Below, one piece after another: positions 1-8,100 of a stretch of DNA of 64,000 nucleotides; the first letter of the stretch is position 1, and every line of letters begins with the position of its first letter. The notes under the pieces were generated by a model, which searched no databases, had not been told where the DNA came from, and worked only from the letters and a program-made list of their open reading frames with translations. Source of the DNA: an uncultured Mycoplasmatota bacterium (GTDB lineage Bacteria; Bacillota_I; Bacilli_A; RF39; UBA660); assembly GCA_900548695.1 (NCBI GenBank), contig URLC01000003.1:62001-126000 (forward strand), read 5' to 3'. The position numbers and the translations under genes are program-made.

Positions 1-308
1 TCACTAGCAGCACGTAAACATATATCACTATAAATTTTGCCTCCATGTGCTTCAATTGGCATTGCTTTCAAATATTTTTCGACCATTTCCTGTCTTGGAT
101 GTTCTTTTTTATAGATTAATCTCGCACTTATTAGACTTATTACTTCTTCAGGTAGTGACATTGGTAAACAAAAAATATCCATTAAACAATTATGGTTGGC
201 AATAATAATATTTGGTTTAGTGATGTCGTAATTTTCTAGACCTTTTACTTCTAGATTTATTTGTTCTCTTAATTTTTTTAATTCTTCTAATTTACTACTA
301 CTCTTCAT
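1..308 (-). CDS. Lysophospholipid acyltransferase family protein (PlsC-like), 3' part cut by window edge
   Basis: Only the first 102 codons are in the window; the reading frame runs off the left edge. The visible N-terminal part has NHNCLMDIF, which fits the HX4D acyltransferase motif (His39, Asp44). A later MPIEAHGG stretch could be the second substrate-binding block. Members transfer a fatty acyl group to a lysophospholipid or glycerol phosphate at the membrane. The ATG overlaps the stop of the upstream SGNH gene by one base (TAATG), so the two are probably translationally coupled. No transmembrane helix is visible in this part. The family call rests on the HX4D motif and general layout only. 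Confidence 0.6.
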   Translation of the reverse strand, partial: MKSSSKLEELKKLREQINLEVKGLENYDITKPNIIIANHNCLMDIFCLPMSLPEEVISLISARLIYKKEHPRQEMVEKYLKAMPIEAHGGKIYSDICLRAAS

Positions 309-931
309 TATAAAAACCTTTCTACTAATGTTGCCATTTGTTCGTGTCCTTTATAATTTAAATGAATACCATCATCAAATAATTCTAAATCGTTGGCACT
401 TATTATTTTTATAGTTTTTAGTTTTTTAAATTCCTTAATAATTTGTTGGCGTTTTGTTTCTGACTCTTTATCAAAAACTATATTTGCTTTATCTTGATAA
501 TCAAAGTTAATTGGTAGAATGTAGATTATTTCTGGTAATTTTTTATCATTAAAATATTTTTGTTGATCTTCTAAATCGTTATAACTTTCTTCTATTTGTT
601 TTTTATACCAAAGTAAATCATTTACTATTTTATCTTTTGATTTTTGATATTTTAATTGTAGATCATTGGTTCCTAAAGCAATAATTACTTTATCTACTGG
701 AGCATTGGTTCTGAAAGTTGAAATAAAAGTACTTTTACCATTTTTATAAGTCTTTATTTTTTCCTCATCTCCGGCAATTCGTCCGGGTAAACCTTCTTGA
801 AAAAATTGATATTTATTTATATATTTTTTTCTTAAGATATTTACCCACTGTTTTTCTTCTGGGATTCTGGTTTTCGTTATGAAGTTATCTCCCCATGTGT
901 TTGAATCTCCATAAACTAATACTTTCTGCAT
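308..931 (-). CDS. SGNH/GDSL-type esterase (cytoplasmic)
   Basis: This 207-residue protein has the SGNH hydrolase blocks in order: GDSN near residue 8 (nucleophile Ser), GTNDL near residue 88, and DDGIHLNYKGH near the C-terminus (catalytic Asp/His). No signal peptide or membrane helix is seen, so it probably acts in the cytoplasm on an ester such as an acyl or acetyl group. The start is supported by an AGAGGTGAG ribosome site. It overlaps the following acyltransferase gene by one base, suggesting a shared role in lipid or acyl-ester handling. The substrate cannot be told from the sequence. Confidence 0.75.
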   Translation of the reverse strand: MQKVLVYGDSNTWGDNFITKTRIPEEKQWVNILRKKYINKYQFFQEGLPGRIAGDEEKIKTYKNGKSTFISTFRTNAPVDKVIIALGTNDLQLKYQKSKDKIVNDLLWYKKQIEESYNDLEDQQKYFNDKKLPEIIYILPINFDYQDKANIVFDKESETKRQQIIKEFKKLKTIKIISANDLELFDDGIHLNYKGHEQMATLVERFL

Positions 932-990
932 ATACTCACCTCTATAAATTTCATTGTATCATTTAATTTAATGTTGTTCTAGTAAATAAA

Positions 991-1020
991 TAAAAAAGTA
1001 TTTTTTTTAAAATACTTTTT
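991..1020 (-). terminator. Rho-independent terminator after the Nudix gene
   Basis: An inverted repeat (AAAAAGTATT / AATACTTTTT) directly follows the stop of the Nudix gene and ends in a T-rich run on the minus strand. It separates that gene from the SGNH/acyltransferase pair. Confidence 0.7.
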
Positions 1021-1024
1021 GCTA

Positions 1025-1540
1025 TTAAAGTGATATATCTTTTAAATAATCAAATAAATAGATTTTATCTTCTTTGTAAACTATCTCTTCTGGTTTATTC
1101 ATTATTAATTTTATTATTTCATCAATATCAAACCATTTTACTGCTGATAATTCTTCTTTTTGGATAATGAAGTCTGTTGCTAGTTTATTATTCACGATAT
1201 AAAAATAATATGTATTATGGTGATTTTCTCTTTTGACTGTAAATTTTCCATTAGCAAAAGGATATAGTTCAGACTTATTTATATTTAAGCCTATTTCCTC
1301 TTGTAATTCTCTTATGGCAGCTTCTTCGATTGTTTCTCTTTCTTCTACATGCCCAGTTAATAATGCCCATCTATTAGGATAATATTTTTTATTAACACTT
1401 CTTTTTTGGAGCAATACTTGTTTTTTGTTATTTATGACAAATACACAAATTTCATTTTTTTCTTGTCCTAAGTTTTTCTCTTTGCTTTTATTTATTTTTA
1501 ATGATTTTTCTATATCCTCGTGATAGTAAATATTTTCCAT
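1025..1540 (-). CDS. Nudix hydrolase
   Basis: The 171-residue protein has a perfect Nudix box at residues 63-85: G-x5-E-x7-REL-x-EE-x-GL, starting GHVEERE. This binds Mg2+ and the diphosphate of the substrate. The layout (LLQKRSVNKKYYPNRWALLTGH before the box, EELSAVKWFDIDEI after) resembles Nudix enzymes near isopentenyl-diphosphate isomerase and NTP pyrophosphohydrolases. Substrate is not predictable. Start choice is supported by a GGAGAGGG ribosome site. It is a single-gene unit with its own terminator. Confidence 0.85.
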   Translation of the reverse strand: MENIYYHEDIEKSLKINKSKEKNLGQEKNEICVFVINNKKQVLLQKRSVNKKYYPNRWALLTGHVEERETIEEAAIRELQEEIGLNINKSELYPFANGKFTVKRENHHNTYYFYIVNNKLATDFIIQKEELSAVKWFDIDEIIKLIMNKPEEIVYKEDKIYLFDYLKDISL

Positions 1541-1711
1541 AAATCCCTCTCCTAATAAATCTATATGAATATAATTATAAGTAGTTTGATTGTTAATGAC
1601 TAAAATGTATAATCATTTTATTTTTTTATTGATATTATTATAACCTTTTTAGTATTTTTATACGTACTATTATCTATAGTGTCACTGTGTCATCATAAAC
1701 TTCAACTATTT

Positions 1712-4123
1712 CTATTGTTCTTCTAAATCTAATTCAATATTTTTGATTTCATATTTATCTTTGCATTCATTCAATTCTAATTGTTCAATAAATAATGTAG
1801 CTTTAAAATCTCTTACAGATAATTCAATTGATTCTTTTAATTCTTCATTTAGTTCTATCGTTAAATTTTTAATAGGTGTTTTAAGAGATACATTATTATT
1901 TGTTTTTTCTCCTCTAGCAGAACTAATTATTTCTATTATTAAATCTCCATTTTTTATTTCATTTTCAAAGTCAAATTGTAAAGGTTTGATTTCAGTTAAA
2001 TGAATTGATGTAGTATTATGATATATTTCTTGATAAATTTCTTCTGTAATAAATGGAAAATAAATACTGAAATCTTGTAACAATTTATATAACAATGTAT
2101 AAATTGTTTTTTGTCCTGAATATCTAGCTTTTGTGCCAAATTCTTCTGGTCTATATAACCTATGTTTAACAATTTCTATATAATTATCACAGAAGTTCCA
2201 AAAGAATTTTTCTAATGTATTAAGTGCAAGTCCTACTTCAAACGCATCTAAATAACCTATGAAAATTTTTTCCATTTCTTGATATTTTCCTAATATCCAC
2301 TTATCAATATATTCATATTCGTTAAACTCTTTATCCTCATAATCAGATAAATGCATTTCAATAAATTTTGAAACATTCCATATTTTATTAACTAGTTTTT
2401 TTCCTCTTATTAAAGTTTCGTCACTAAAGATAATGTCTGTTCCAAGTCTTCCTGTTCCTGACCAATATCTTAAAATATCTGCCGAATACTCATTTATTAA
2501 ATCAATCGGCTCAACTTTACTATTTCCTTTTGATTTACTAATTTTTTCCCCTTTATTTGCCATAACAAATCCAGATATCATTACATTATCCCATGGTCTA
2601 GTTCCAAAATGATAGAATGATTTAACTATTGTATAAAAGTCCCATGTTCTAATAATTTCAGAAGCATTTGTTCTTAAACTCATAGGTTTTAATATATCTT
2701 CTCTATTATTATCTTCGCCATATTGCATATTTATCATTGGTGTTGATGATGAAGTTGCCCATGTATCCATAACATCTGTTTCAGGTATAAATTCATTACA
2801 ACCACATTTACAAGATTTATTAGGCTTATCAACCAATGGATTAACTGGTAATTGTTCTTTAGTTGCAAAAATAGATTTACCACAATCTTTACAATACCAA
2901 ACTGGAAATGGAACTCCAAAATATCTTTGTCTTGATATACACCAATCCCACATAATATTTTCTACCCATTCATTATATCTATTATGCATATGTGATGGAC
3001 TCCATTTTATTTCATTACCTATTTTAATGAAATCATCTTTATGATTCATAACATCAATGAACCATTGTTTCATTACAGTATATTCTACTTCTTTGCCACA
3101 TCTTTCATGTGTTTGAACTTCATGTTCTAATTCTTCAATTTTTACAACATAACCACCATTTTGTAAATCTTCAATAATTTGTTTCCTTGCTTCTTTTATT
3201 TTTAAACCACCATAATTGGGTATTTCATCTTTTATTTTCCCATCTTTAGTAAAGATATATTTAAGTGGTAAATTATATTTTTTCCACCATTCAATATCAG
3301 TTTGATCACCAAACGTACAACACATAACTATACCTGTACCTTTATCTATAGCAACTTTTTTATCTCCCATAATAGGAACTTCTGTATTGATAATTGGAAT
3401 AGTTGCTGTTTTACCAATTAAATGTTTATGTTTTTCATCATTTGGATTAACAAATACTGATACAATTGCTGGTAATAGTTCAGGTCGAGTTGTTGCGATT
3501 GTAAATTTTTCATTATCTTCTTTAGTCTTAAAATTAATATAATTAAATGTTGTTTTTATTGTTTTTGTTTCAAGTTCTGCTTGTGCTATTGAAGTTAAAC
3601 ATTCATTACACCATAATGCTGGACTTTCTTTATGATAACAATGGCCTTTATCAATTAAATCTAAAAATGATAATTGACTTATTTTTATAGTAGATGGACT
3701 AACTGTTTTATAATGAATATTCCAGTCTGTACTTACTCCCATTTTACTAAATAATTCTTGAAACTCTTTTTCATATTTATCGGTAGTTTTATAACATAAT
3801 TTAGAGAATTCCTCTCTACCAATTTCATGTGCTTTCTTACCTTGTTCTTTTTCAACCAATCTTTCACTAGGTAATCCATTATCATCAAATCCAAATGGAT
3901 AAAATATATTATATCCTCTTAATCTTTTATATCTAGCAATCATTTCTGTTTGAGAATATGAAAATATATGTCCTATATGAATTTTACCATTAACTGTTGG
4001 TGGAGGTGTATCAATAGAAAATATTTCCCTATTATCTCTTTTAAACTCATATATATTATTTTCTTTCCAATATTTTAACCATTTATTTTCTTTTTCTTGT
4101 GCATTATATTTTTTATCTAACAT
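1712..4123 (-). CDS. valS: Valyl-tRNA synthetase
   Basis: This class I synthetase charges tRNA-Val with valine. The HIGH signature is at residues 49-52 (KIHIGHIFS) and the KMSKS signature appears as EKISKSKGN near residue 526. A CP1 editing insertion (FTIATTRPELLPAIVSVF) and Cys-rich zinc-binding segments (WCNECL, CKDCG, CKCGC) are present. At 803 residues it is shorter than the roughly 880 of Bacillus ValRS, and no long C-terminal coiled-coil arm is evident. Start is supported by GAAGGAG. Expression is controlled by a T-box leader with a consensus promoter, and a 12-codon ORF lies between leader and gene. No clear terminator follows it. Confidence 0.95.
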   Translation of the reverse strand: MLDKKYNAQEKENKWLKYWKENNIYEFKRDNREIFSIDTPPPTVNGKIHIGHIFSYSQTEMIARYKRLRGYNIFYPFGFDDNGLPSERLVEKEQGKKAHEIGREEFSKLCYKTTDKYEKEFQELFSKMGVSTDWNIHYKTVSPSTIKISQLSFLDLIDKGHCYHKESPALWCNECLTSIAQAELETKTIKTTFNYINFKTKEDNEKFTIATTRPELLPAIVSVFVNPNDEKHKHLIGKTATIPIINTEVPIMGDKKVAIDKGTGIVMCCTFGDQTDIEWWKKYNLPLKYIFTKDGKIKDEIPNYGGLKIKEARKQIIEDLQNGGYVVKIEELEHEVQTHERCGKEVEYTVMKQWFIDVMNHKDDFIKIGNEIKWSPSHMHNRYNEWVENIMWDWCISRQRYFGVPFPVWYCKDCGKSIFATKEQLPVNPLVDKPNKSCKCGCNEFIPETDVMDTWATSSSTPMINMQYGEDNNREDILKPMSLRTNASEIIRTWDFYTIVKSFYHFGTRPWDNVMISGFVMANKGEKISKSKGNSKVEPIDLINEYSADILRYWSGTGRLGTDIIFSDETLIRGKKLVNKIWNVSKFIEMHLSDYEDKEFNEYEYIDKWILGKYQEMEKIFIGYLDAFEVGLALNTLEKFFWNFCDNYIEIVKHRLYRPEEFGTKARYSGQKTIYTLLYKLLQDFSIYFPFITEEIYQEIYHNTTSIHLTEIKPLQFDFENEIKNGDLIIEIISSARGEKTNNNVSLKTPIKNLTIELNEELKESIELSVRDFKATLFIEQLELNECKDKYEIKNIELDLEEQ

Positions 4124-4168
4124 TTTATTCTCCTTCTTTCTTTATAATGATTTAAAAAACTAAAATTA

Positions 4169-4207
4169 TTAGACTCGTACATAATCACCCTTAAATATAC
4201 ATTTCAT
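4169..4207 (-). CDS. 12-codon upstream ORF between valS T-box and valS
   Basis: A short ORF encoding MKCIFKGDYVRV starts 7 bases after a strong GGAGG ribosome site, just downstream of the T-box terminator U-run. Two of the last three codons are valine (GTA, GTC), directly before the stop. It would be translated only when the T-box reads through. A translational role (stalling when Val-tRNA is scarce) is inferred; no homologue is known to me. The thrS leader has an equivalent Thr-rich ORF at the same place. Confidence 0.4.
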   Translation of the reverse strand: MKCIFKGDYVRV

Positions 4208-4226
4208 TTTCTTTCCTCCAATCAAT

Positions 4227-4462
4227 AAAAAAGCAATTCTTCCTATAAAGGACGAATTGCTCGTGGTACCACCTTAATTTAACAGTATTTCTACTGTTCT
4301 CAAAGTCTTAATGCGACTAACAATATATTTTACTACTATTTCGAATATATAACTCCCAAGCTACCTTCAGATACTCTTCACTAATGAATGCTTTCAGTCG
4401 GTGACATTCAATTCCTAATAGCTACTAACTATTTTACTCCTCTTGTTCCTCGTTTTTAATAT
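4227..4462 (-). promoter_or_regulatory. T-box leader of valS
   Basis: The minus strand carries a T-box sequence (AAGGTGGTACCACG, around 4262-4275) that can form the antiterminator. It is followed by a competing terminator (GCAATTC / GAATTGC, then TTTTTT at 4227-4232). Upstream stem I includes an ACCGAC apical segment and GAAGGTAGC, where GTA is a candidate valine specifier. Known behaviour of the family: uncharged tRNA-Val pairs with specifier and T-box, stabilising the antiterminator and allowing valS transcription. Confidence 0.9.
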
Positions 4463-4468
4463 ATGCTG

Positions 4469-4497
4469 ATTATAGCAGTATTTTTTTAGTTTGTCAA
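4469..4497 (-). promoter_or_regulatory. Sigma-A-type promoter of the valS leader
   Basis: TTGACA (4492-4497) and TATAAT (4469-4474) are both perfect matches with a 17-base spacer. They sit just upstream of stem I of the T-box. Confidence 0.85.
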
Positions 4498-4583
4498 AAC
4501 AGTATAAGACTTTATAATCAAAATTGTATACTTATTTTTCTTTTATGCTATTTATCATCTACATGAGTACTATATTTTTAAAC

Positions 4584-4681
4584 AAAAAAAGTGGAGCCTC
4601 GCGGCTCCTTCAGGGGGTTCGGTTGAATATACTCTCACATTTAAACACCGTGAGAGATATCGGCGTGATATATATCACGCA
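4584..4681 (-). ncRNA. Candidate small structured RNA, about 98 nt, unknown family
   Basis: A consensus promoter is followed almost immediately by three hairpins. They are GCGTGAT/ATCACGC (4663-4680), CTCTCAC/GTGAGAG (4632-4656) and GGAGCC-GCGA-GGCTCC (4593-4608). The last runs into a seven-T tract at 4584-4590, a textbook terminator. Between hairpins 2 and 3 is a single-stranded C-rich segment (GAACCCCCTGAAGG). It is a free-standing transcription unit between the acetyltransferase gene and the valS leader. I do not recognise it as 6S, SRP, RNase P, tmRNA or a known riboswitch. Confidence 0.55.
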
Positions 4682-4686
4682 TCTTA

Positions 4687-4715
4687 ATCATAATGTATAA
4701 TTAGTAAAATGTCAA
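4687..4715 (-). promoter_or_regulatory. Promoter of the 4584-4681 small RNA
   Basis: TTGACA (4710-4715), 17-base spacer, TATGAT (4687-4692). The predicted start is near 4680, at the base of the first hairpin. The -35 starts ten bases after the stop of the acetyltransferase gene. Confidence 0.75.
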
Positions 4716-4724
4716 TTCCTATTG

Positions 4725-5780
4725 TTAAAATATTTCTTGGTTGACATTATTTGTTTTAGAAACTTTTATTTCATATTGAGCTGATACTGTTTTTAAACCA
4801 AATGATTCAAAAAATTTTTTGGCTTCTGGGGTAAAATTATAAATTTCTACTTCTAGTCGATCACATTTTTGTTTAAAACTTTTTTTCCATATTTCTTGGT
4901 ATAGTCTTGTACCTATTTTTTGTCTTCTTTTTAGTTCTTTGACATAAAGTTTGTTAATTTTCATAATTCGTTTATCTACCATAGTACGAATATTATCTGT
5001 TTTTACAACTTCCGCTTCAATAAAACCATGGATCTCATTATCCTCTTCATACACAAGTATCGTTTTTAATTGATGAGGATTGCAAAGTTCACGAAATTCT
5101 GATTTACCATAAGAAATACTGCTGTTAAAAATGTCTTTTCGATGACTTTGATATAGTTTTGAAAATTCTTTTTCTAAGTGAACATATTTAGAATATTCTT
5201 TTTCCTCTGGTGGGCGAATTTGCCAAGTCTTTTTTAGTTCTTTTTGTTCCCAAATTATAAATGGTACTTCTTCTTCAGCTATTCCAAGAATCATTAATAG
5301 AGTGTCTTTCAAATTATTCGTTAAAAATGTAAATTTTTCTTCCAGTTCTGATAGTTCAGTTTCTTCTTCTAACTCTATATTAGCGTAAATATATTTTTCT
5401 TCCTCAATCGTTGTTTGTCGTAATATTTGAGATAATAATTCATCTTGATTTTCGTAGTGTCCTAAGCCTGTTGGTAAGAAAGAATAAGCTTTTAAAACTT
5501 CTTGTTTGTCATTTACTTTTCTTATTATTTTTTGTTGATTTTTTTCAATATCACAATTATCTACTATAACATTTTTGACTAAATTTTTTTTCAAAAAACC
5601 ATTTTCTGTTATTTTACTAGGTGTAAGATTTTTGATTGTAATGAAAATTATATTTTTATAACCATAATTTAAAATTGGAATTTTTTTTAAATTGACACTA
5701 CTTGTAGAGATACACAATTTTTCAGAAATAGCCCTATCTACCTCTCCCATTGTTTTTATGTTAACTTCCACTTTACTCAT
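4725..5780 (-). CDS. GNAT-fold acetyltransferase with a large unassigned N-terminal region
   Basis: The C-terminal 140 or so residues look like a GNAT domain. There are strands around HGFIEAEVV and MKINKLYVKE, a cofactor loop RRQKIGTRLYQEIW matching the R/Q-x-x-G-x-G/A pattern, and FTPEAKKFFESFGL at the end. The first 200 residues have no motif I recognise and are rich in charged residues. Start is uncertain: a TATAAT box at 5792-5797 puts transcription start within a few bases of the ATG. The mRNA may therefore be leaderless, or translation may start at a GTG four codons in, which has AGGTGA at good spacing. Substrate unknown. Confidence 0.6.
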   Translation of the reverse strand: MSKVEVNIKTMGEVDRAISEKLCISTSSVNLKKIPILNYGYKNIIFITIKNLTPSKITENGFLKKNLVKNVIVDNCDIEKNQQKIIRKVNDKQEVLKAYSFLPTGLGHYENQDELLSQILRQTTIEEEKYIYANIELEEETELSELEEKFTFLTNNLKDTLLMILGIAEEEVPFIIWEQKELKKTWQIRPPEEKEYSKYVHLEKEFSKLYQSHRKDIFNSSISYGKSEFRELCNPHQLKTILVYEEDNEIHGFIEAEVVKTDNIRTMVDKRIMKINKLYVKELKRRQKIGTRLYQEIWKKSFKQKCDRLEVEIYNFTPEAKKFFESFGLKTVSAQYEIKVSKTNNVNQEIF

Positions 5781-5804
5781 CACCTGATTATATTATACCA
5801 AAAA

Positions 5805-5832
5805 ATACAAAAACACGAAATAGTTCGTGTTT
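5805..5832 (-). terminator. Terminator of recG
   Basis: AAACACGAA / TTCGTGTTT with a four-base loop overlaps the recG stop and is followed by a T-rich stretch on the minus strand. Confidence 0.7.
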
Positions 5833-7825
5833 AACCTTTAGTAATTGATTCTATTAATTTTATTTTTAGTGGATCATTATCTCTTTCCTTATTCAATAAG
5901 TATTCTTTTGAATCTTTTTTAGCTTGTAGTAAGATTTTGTAATCAGATTTAATACTAGCTATTTTAAAACTCATATCTCCACTTTGTTTCGTTCCAAATA
6001 AATCTCCATGACCTCTTAATTTAAAATCTTCTTCACTTATTTTGAAACCATCATCCACTTGTTCCATAATTTTTAAGCGTTCAGCATCACTATCACTAAT
6101 TAAAATACATTGTGACTTAGAACTTCCTCTTCCTACGCGTCCACGTAATTGATGAAGGGTTGATAAACCAAACCGGTCTGCATCAAAAATCACTATAGTC
6201 GTAGCATTAGGGACATCTACGCCTACTTCTATTACTGTTGTTGAAATCAATATTTGAATTTCATTACTCGAAAATTGTTGCATAATCATATCTTTAGCAG
6301 CACTTGCCATTTTACCATGTACAATATCTATTTTATAATGTTCTCCAAAAGCAAGTTTCATTTGGTCTTTTAATTTACAAACAGTAGTTAAATCGGAGTT
6401 TTCACTTTCTTCAATTAATGGAGCAATGACATATACTTGATGATTTTGTTTTAGCTCTTTATACATCATTTCTAAAACTTCTTTAATCTCGCTATTCTTT
6501 TTTACTACTGTATCAATTTTTTGACGACCTTTTGGTCTTTCTTTAATTGTTGAAACATCCATATCACCGAAGATAGTTAATGCATAGGTTCTTGGAATTG
6601 GAGTTGCACTCATATATAAAACATCTGGTTTTTTTCCTTTATTTTGGAGATTTGCTCTTTGATGAACTCCAAAACGATGTTGTTCATCTGTTATTACTAG
6701 ACCTAGATTATGATATTCTACTTCATCTTGAATTAAAGCATGAGTACCTACTACCATATTAATACTACCATCTTTTAGTCCTTCATAAATTTGTTGTTTA
6801 TCTTTTTTAGTGGTAGAACCAGTTAATAAAGCAACTTTAATATTTTGATTTTTTAAAAAATTTTCTAAATTGTGATAGTGTTGCGTTGCTAGGATTTCTG
6901 TAGGTGCCATTAAAGCACTTTGATAACCGCTTAAATAATTTGCTACCATAGCTAGGAAAGAAACAATTGTTTTACCACTGCCAACATCTCCTTGTAGCAG
7001 GCGATTCATTCTATGGTTAGCTTCTAAATCTCCAATAATTTCTTCTGTTGCTTGTCTTTGATCGCTTGTTAATTCAAATGGTAAACTCTTAATAAATTCA
7101 GCTAATTTTTCTTTATCTATTTGTCTTTCTAATCCTTGTTTTTTCTTTTTGTTTTCCACTTTTAGATAATTTATTTTAAACATGAAAGCAAATAATTCTT
7201 CATATTTTAAGCGAATCGTTGCTTCTTTTAATTTTTCTTTGGTAGATGGATTGTGAATTAAATTTAAAGATGTCTTTTTGTTTGAAAAATTATATTTTTC
7301 TAAATACTCTTCTGGAATATAATCTGGTATTTCTTTACCATACATTAATAAAGCCATATTTATGTATGTTGCGATATTTTTATTGGTAAGACCACTTGTT
7401 GCATGGTAAACTGGTTCTATTTTCATTTTGTTGGATAATGTTTCTAATTTTATGTCAGCTGCTGTTATAATATTTTTCTTTTTGTCCAATTTACCTATTA
7501 CTGTTACTCCAGTTCCAACGGTTAGTTGACTTTTTAGAAATGCTCTATTAAATATTGATACACCAACAACACCAGATGGTGTAACTAATCGAAAATTCAT
7601 TTTATTTAATCCTGCTTTAAAACGCATTAAAATGGGAATACTTTCTACTCTTCCATCGATTACAATTTTTTCACCATCTTCTACTTCTTGTAGACTATTT
7701 CGTTCTAATATTTCATATCTAAAAGGATAATGAGTAACTAAATCTTCTACTGTATTAATATTTATTTTATTTAATAAAGTAAGGGCTTTGGGACCTATTC
7801 CTTTGACATCTTTTAATTCCGCCAC
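5831..7825 (-). CDS. recG: ATP-dependent DNA helicase RecG
   Basis: RecG remodels stalled replication forks and branch-migrates junctions. The N-terminal wedge/OB region includes the HhH-like KGIGPKALTLL. Helicase motifs follow: LLQGDVGSGKTIVSF (Walker A), DEQHRFG (Walker B), YMSATPIPRT (motif III), and the QLRGRVGRG box (motif VI). About 664 residues fits the family (about 680). The chosen GTG start at 7825 is seven codons inside the longest frame: AGAGGAAG precedes it at correct spacing, and a TATAAT-like box overlaps the upstream ATG. Followed by its own terminator. Confidence 0.95.
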   Translation of the reverse strand: MAELKDVKGIGPKALTLLNKININTVEDLVTHYPFRYEILERNSLQEVEDGEKIVIDGRVESIPILMRFKAGLNKMNFRLVTPSGVVGVSIFNRAFLKSQLTVGTGVTVIGKLDKKKNIITAADIKLETLSNKMKIEPVYHATSGLTNKNIATYINMALLMYGKEIPDYIPEEYLEKYNFSNKKTSLNLIHNPSTKEKLKEATIRLKYEELFAFMFKINYLKVENKKKKQGLERQIDKEKLAEFIKSLPFELTSDQRQATEEIIGDLEANHRMNRLLQGDVGSGKTIVSFLAMVANYLSGYQSALMAPTEILATQHYHNLENFLKNQNIKVALLTGSTTKKDKQQIYEGLKDGSINMVVGTHALIQDEVEYHNLGLVITDEQHRFGVHQRANLQNKGKKPDVLYMSATPIPRTYALTIFGDMDVSTIKERPKGRQKIDTVVKKNSEIKEVLEMMYKELKQNHQVYVIAPLIEESENSDLTTVCKLKDQMKLAFGEHYKIDIVHGKMASAAKDMIMQQFSSNEIQILISTTVIEVGVDVPNATTIVIFDADRFGLSTLHQLRGRVGRGSSKSQCILISDSDAERLKIMEQVDDGFKISEEDFKLRGHGDLFGTKQSGDMSFKIASIKSDYKILLQAKKDSKEYLLNKERDNDPLKIKLIESITKG

Positions 7826-7923
7826 ACTATCACTTCCTCTTGGCATATTATATCATATTTTCGATATCTTCCGCTAATGTTTTTGATATTTTTATTCTTT
7901 TTTTACTTTTTTTCATTTTCTTA

Positions 7924-7952
7924 TTGACAAATTTTTCTGTTTCGGTTAGTAT
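7924..7952 (+). promoter_or_regulatory. Putative promoter of a plus-strand RNA
   Basis: TTGACA (7924-7929), 17-base spacer and TAGTAT (7947-7952, four of six matches) face right, opposite to recG and nifJ. The predicted start is about 7958, directly before a run of hairpins. Confidence 0.5.
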
Positions 7953-7957
7953 AGGAA

Positions 7958-8098
7958 CTACCAATTCGGAATTAGGCGAATTGGTCGCTAGTATCACACT
8001 AGCCAACCCCTTTTTATTCTTTTTAGAGGTTGCCCTCAGGGGGTGCAACCTCTTGGATGAAATGTAAAAGAAGACATTTGCCGATGTCTTCTTTTTAT
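7958..8098 (+). ncRNA. Candidate structured RNA, about 140 nt, in the recG-nifJ gap
   Basis: Plus-strand hairpins follow the putative promoter. They are CCAATTCG/CGAATTGG (7961-7984), GCTAGT/ACTAGC (7987-8003) and AGAGGTTGC/GCAACCTCT (8025-8053), with a loop holding CTCAGGGGGT. A terminator AAGAAGACAT/ATGTCTTCTT plus T-run follows (8068-8098). The unpaired AACCCC after hairpin 2 can pair with the GGGGGT of the third loop, a possible pseudoknot. On the minus strand the same hairpins would follow nifJ, so orientation is not certain. No known family recognised. Confidence 0.4.
8068..8095. terminator. Bidirectional terminator between nifJ and the plus-strand RNA
   Basis: A ten-base stem (AAGAAGACAT / ATGTCTTCTT) has T-runs on both sides, so it can end nifJ on the minus strand and the candidate RNA on the plus strand. 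Confidence 0.75.
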
Positions 8099-8100
8099 TT

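Noticed and set aside
4641..4682. 13-codon ORF (MRDIYHADISHGV) at the start of the 4584 RNA
   Set aside because: The ATG sits at the predicted transcript start with no ribosome site, and most of it is in hairpins. A leaderless peptide is possible but has no support.
7848..8048. 66-codon minus-strand ORF (starts MHPLRATSKK) in the recG-nifJ gap
   Set aside because: Its first half reads through three hairpins, it lacks a ribosome site, and the composition is unlike neighbours. The gap is better explained by structured RNA.
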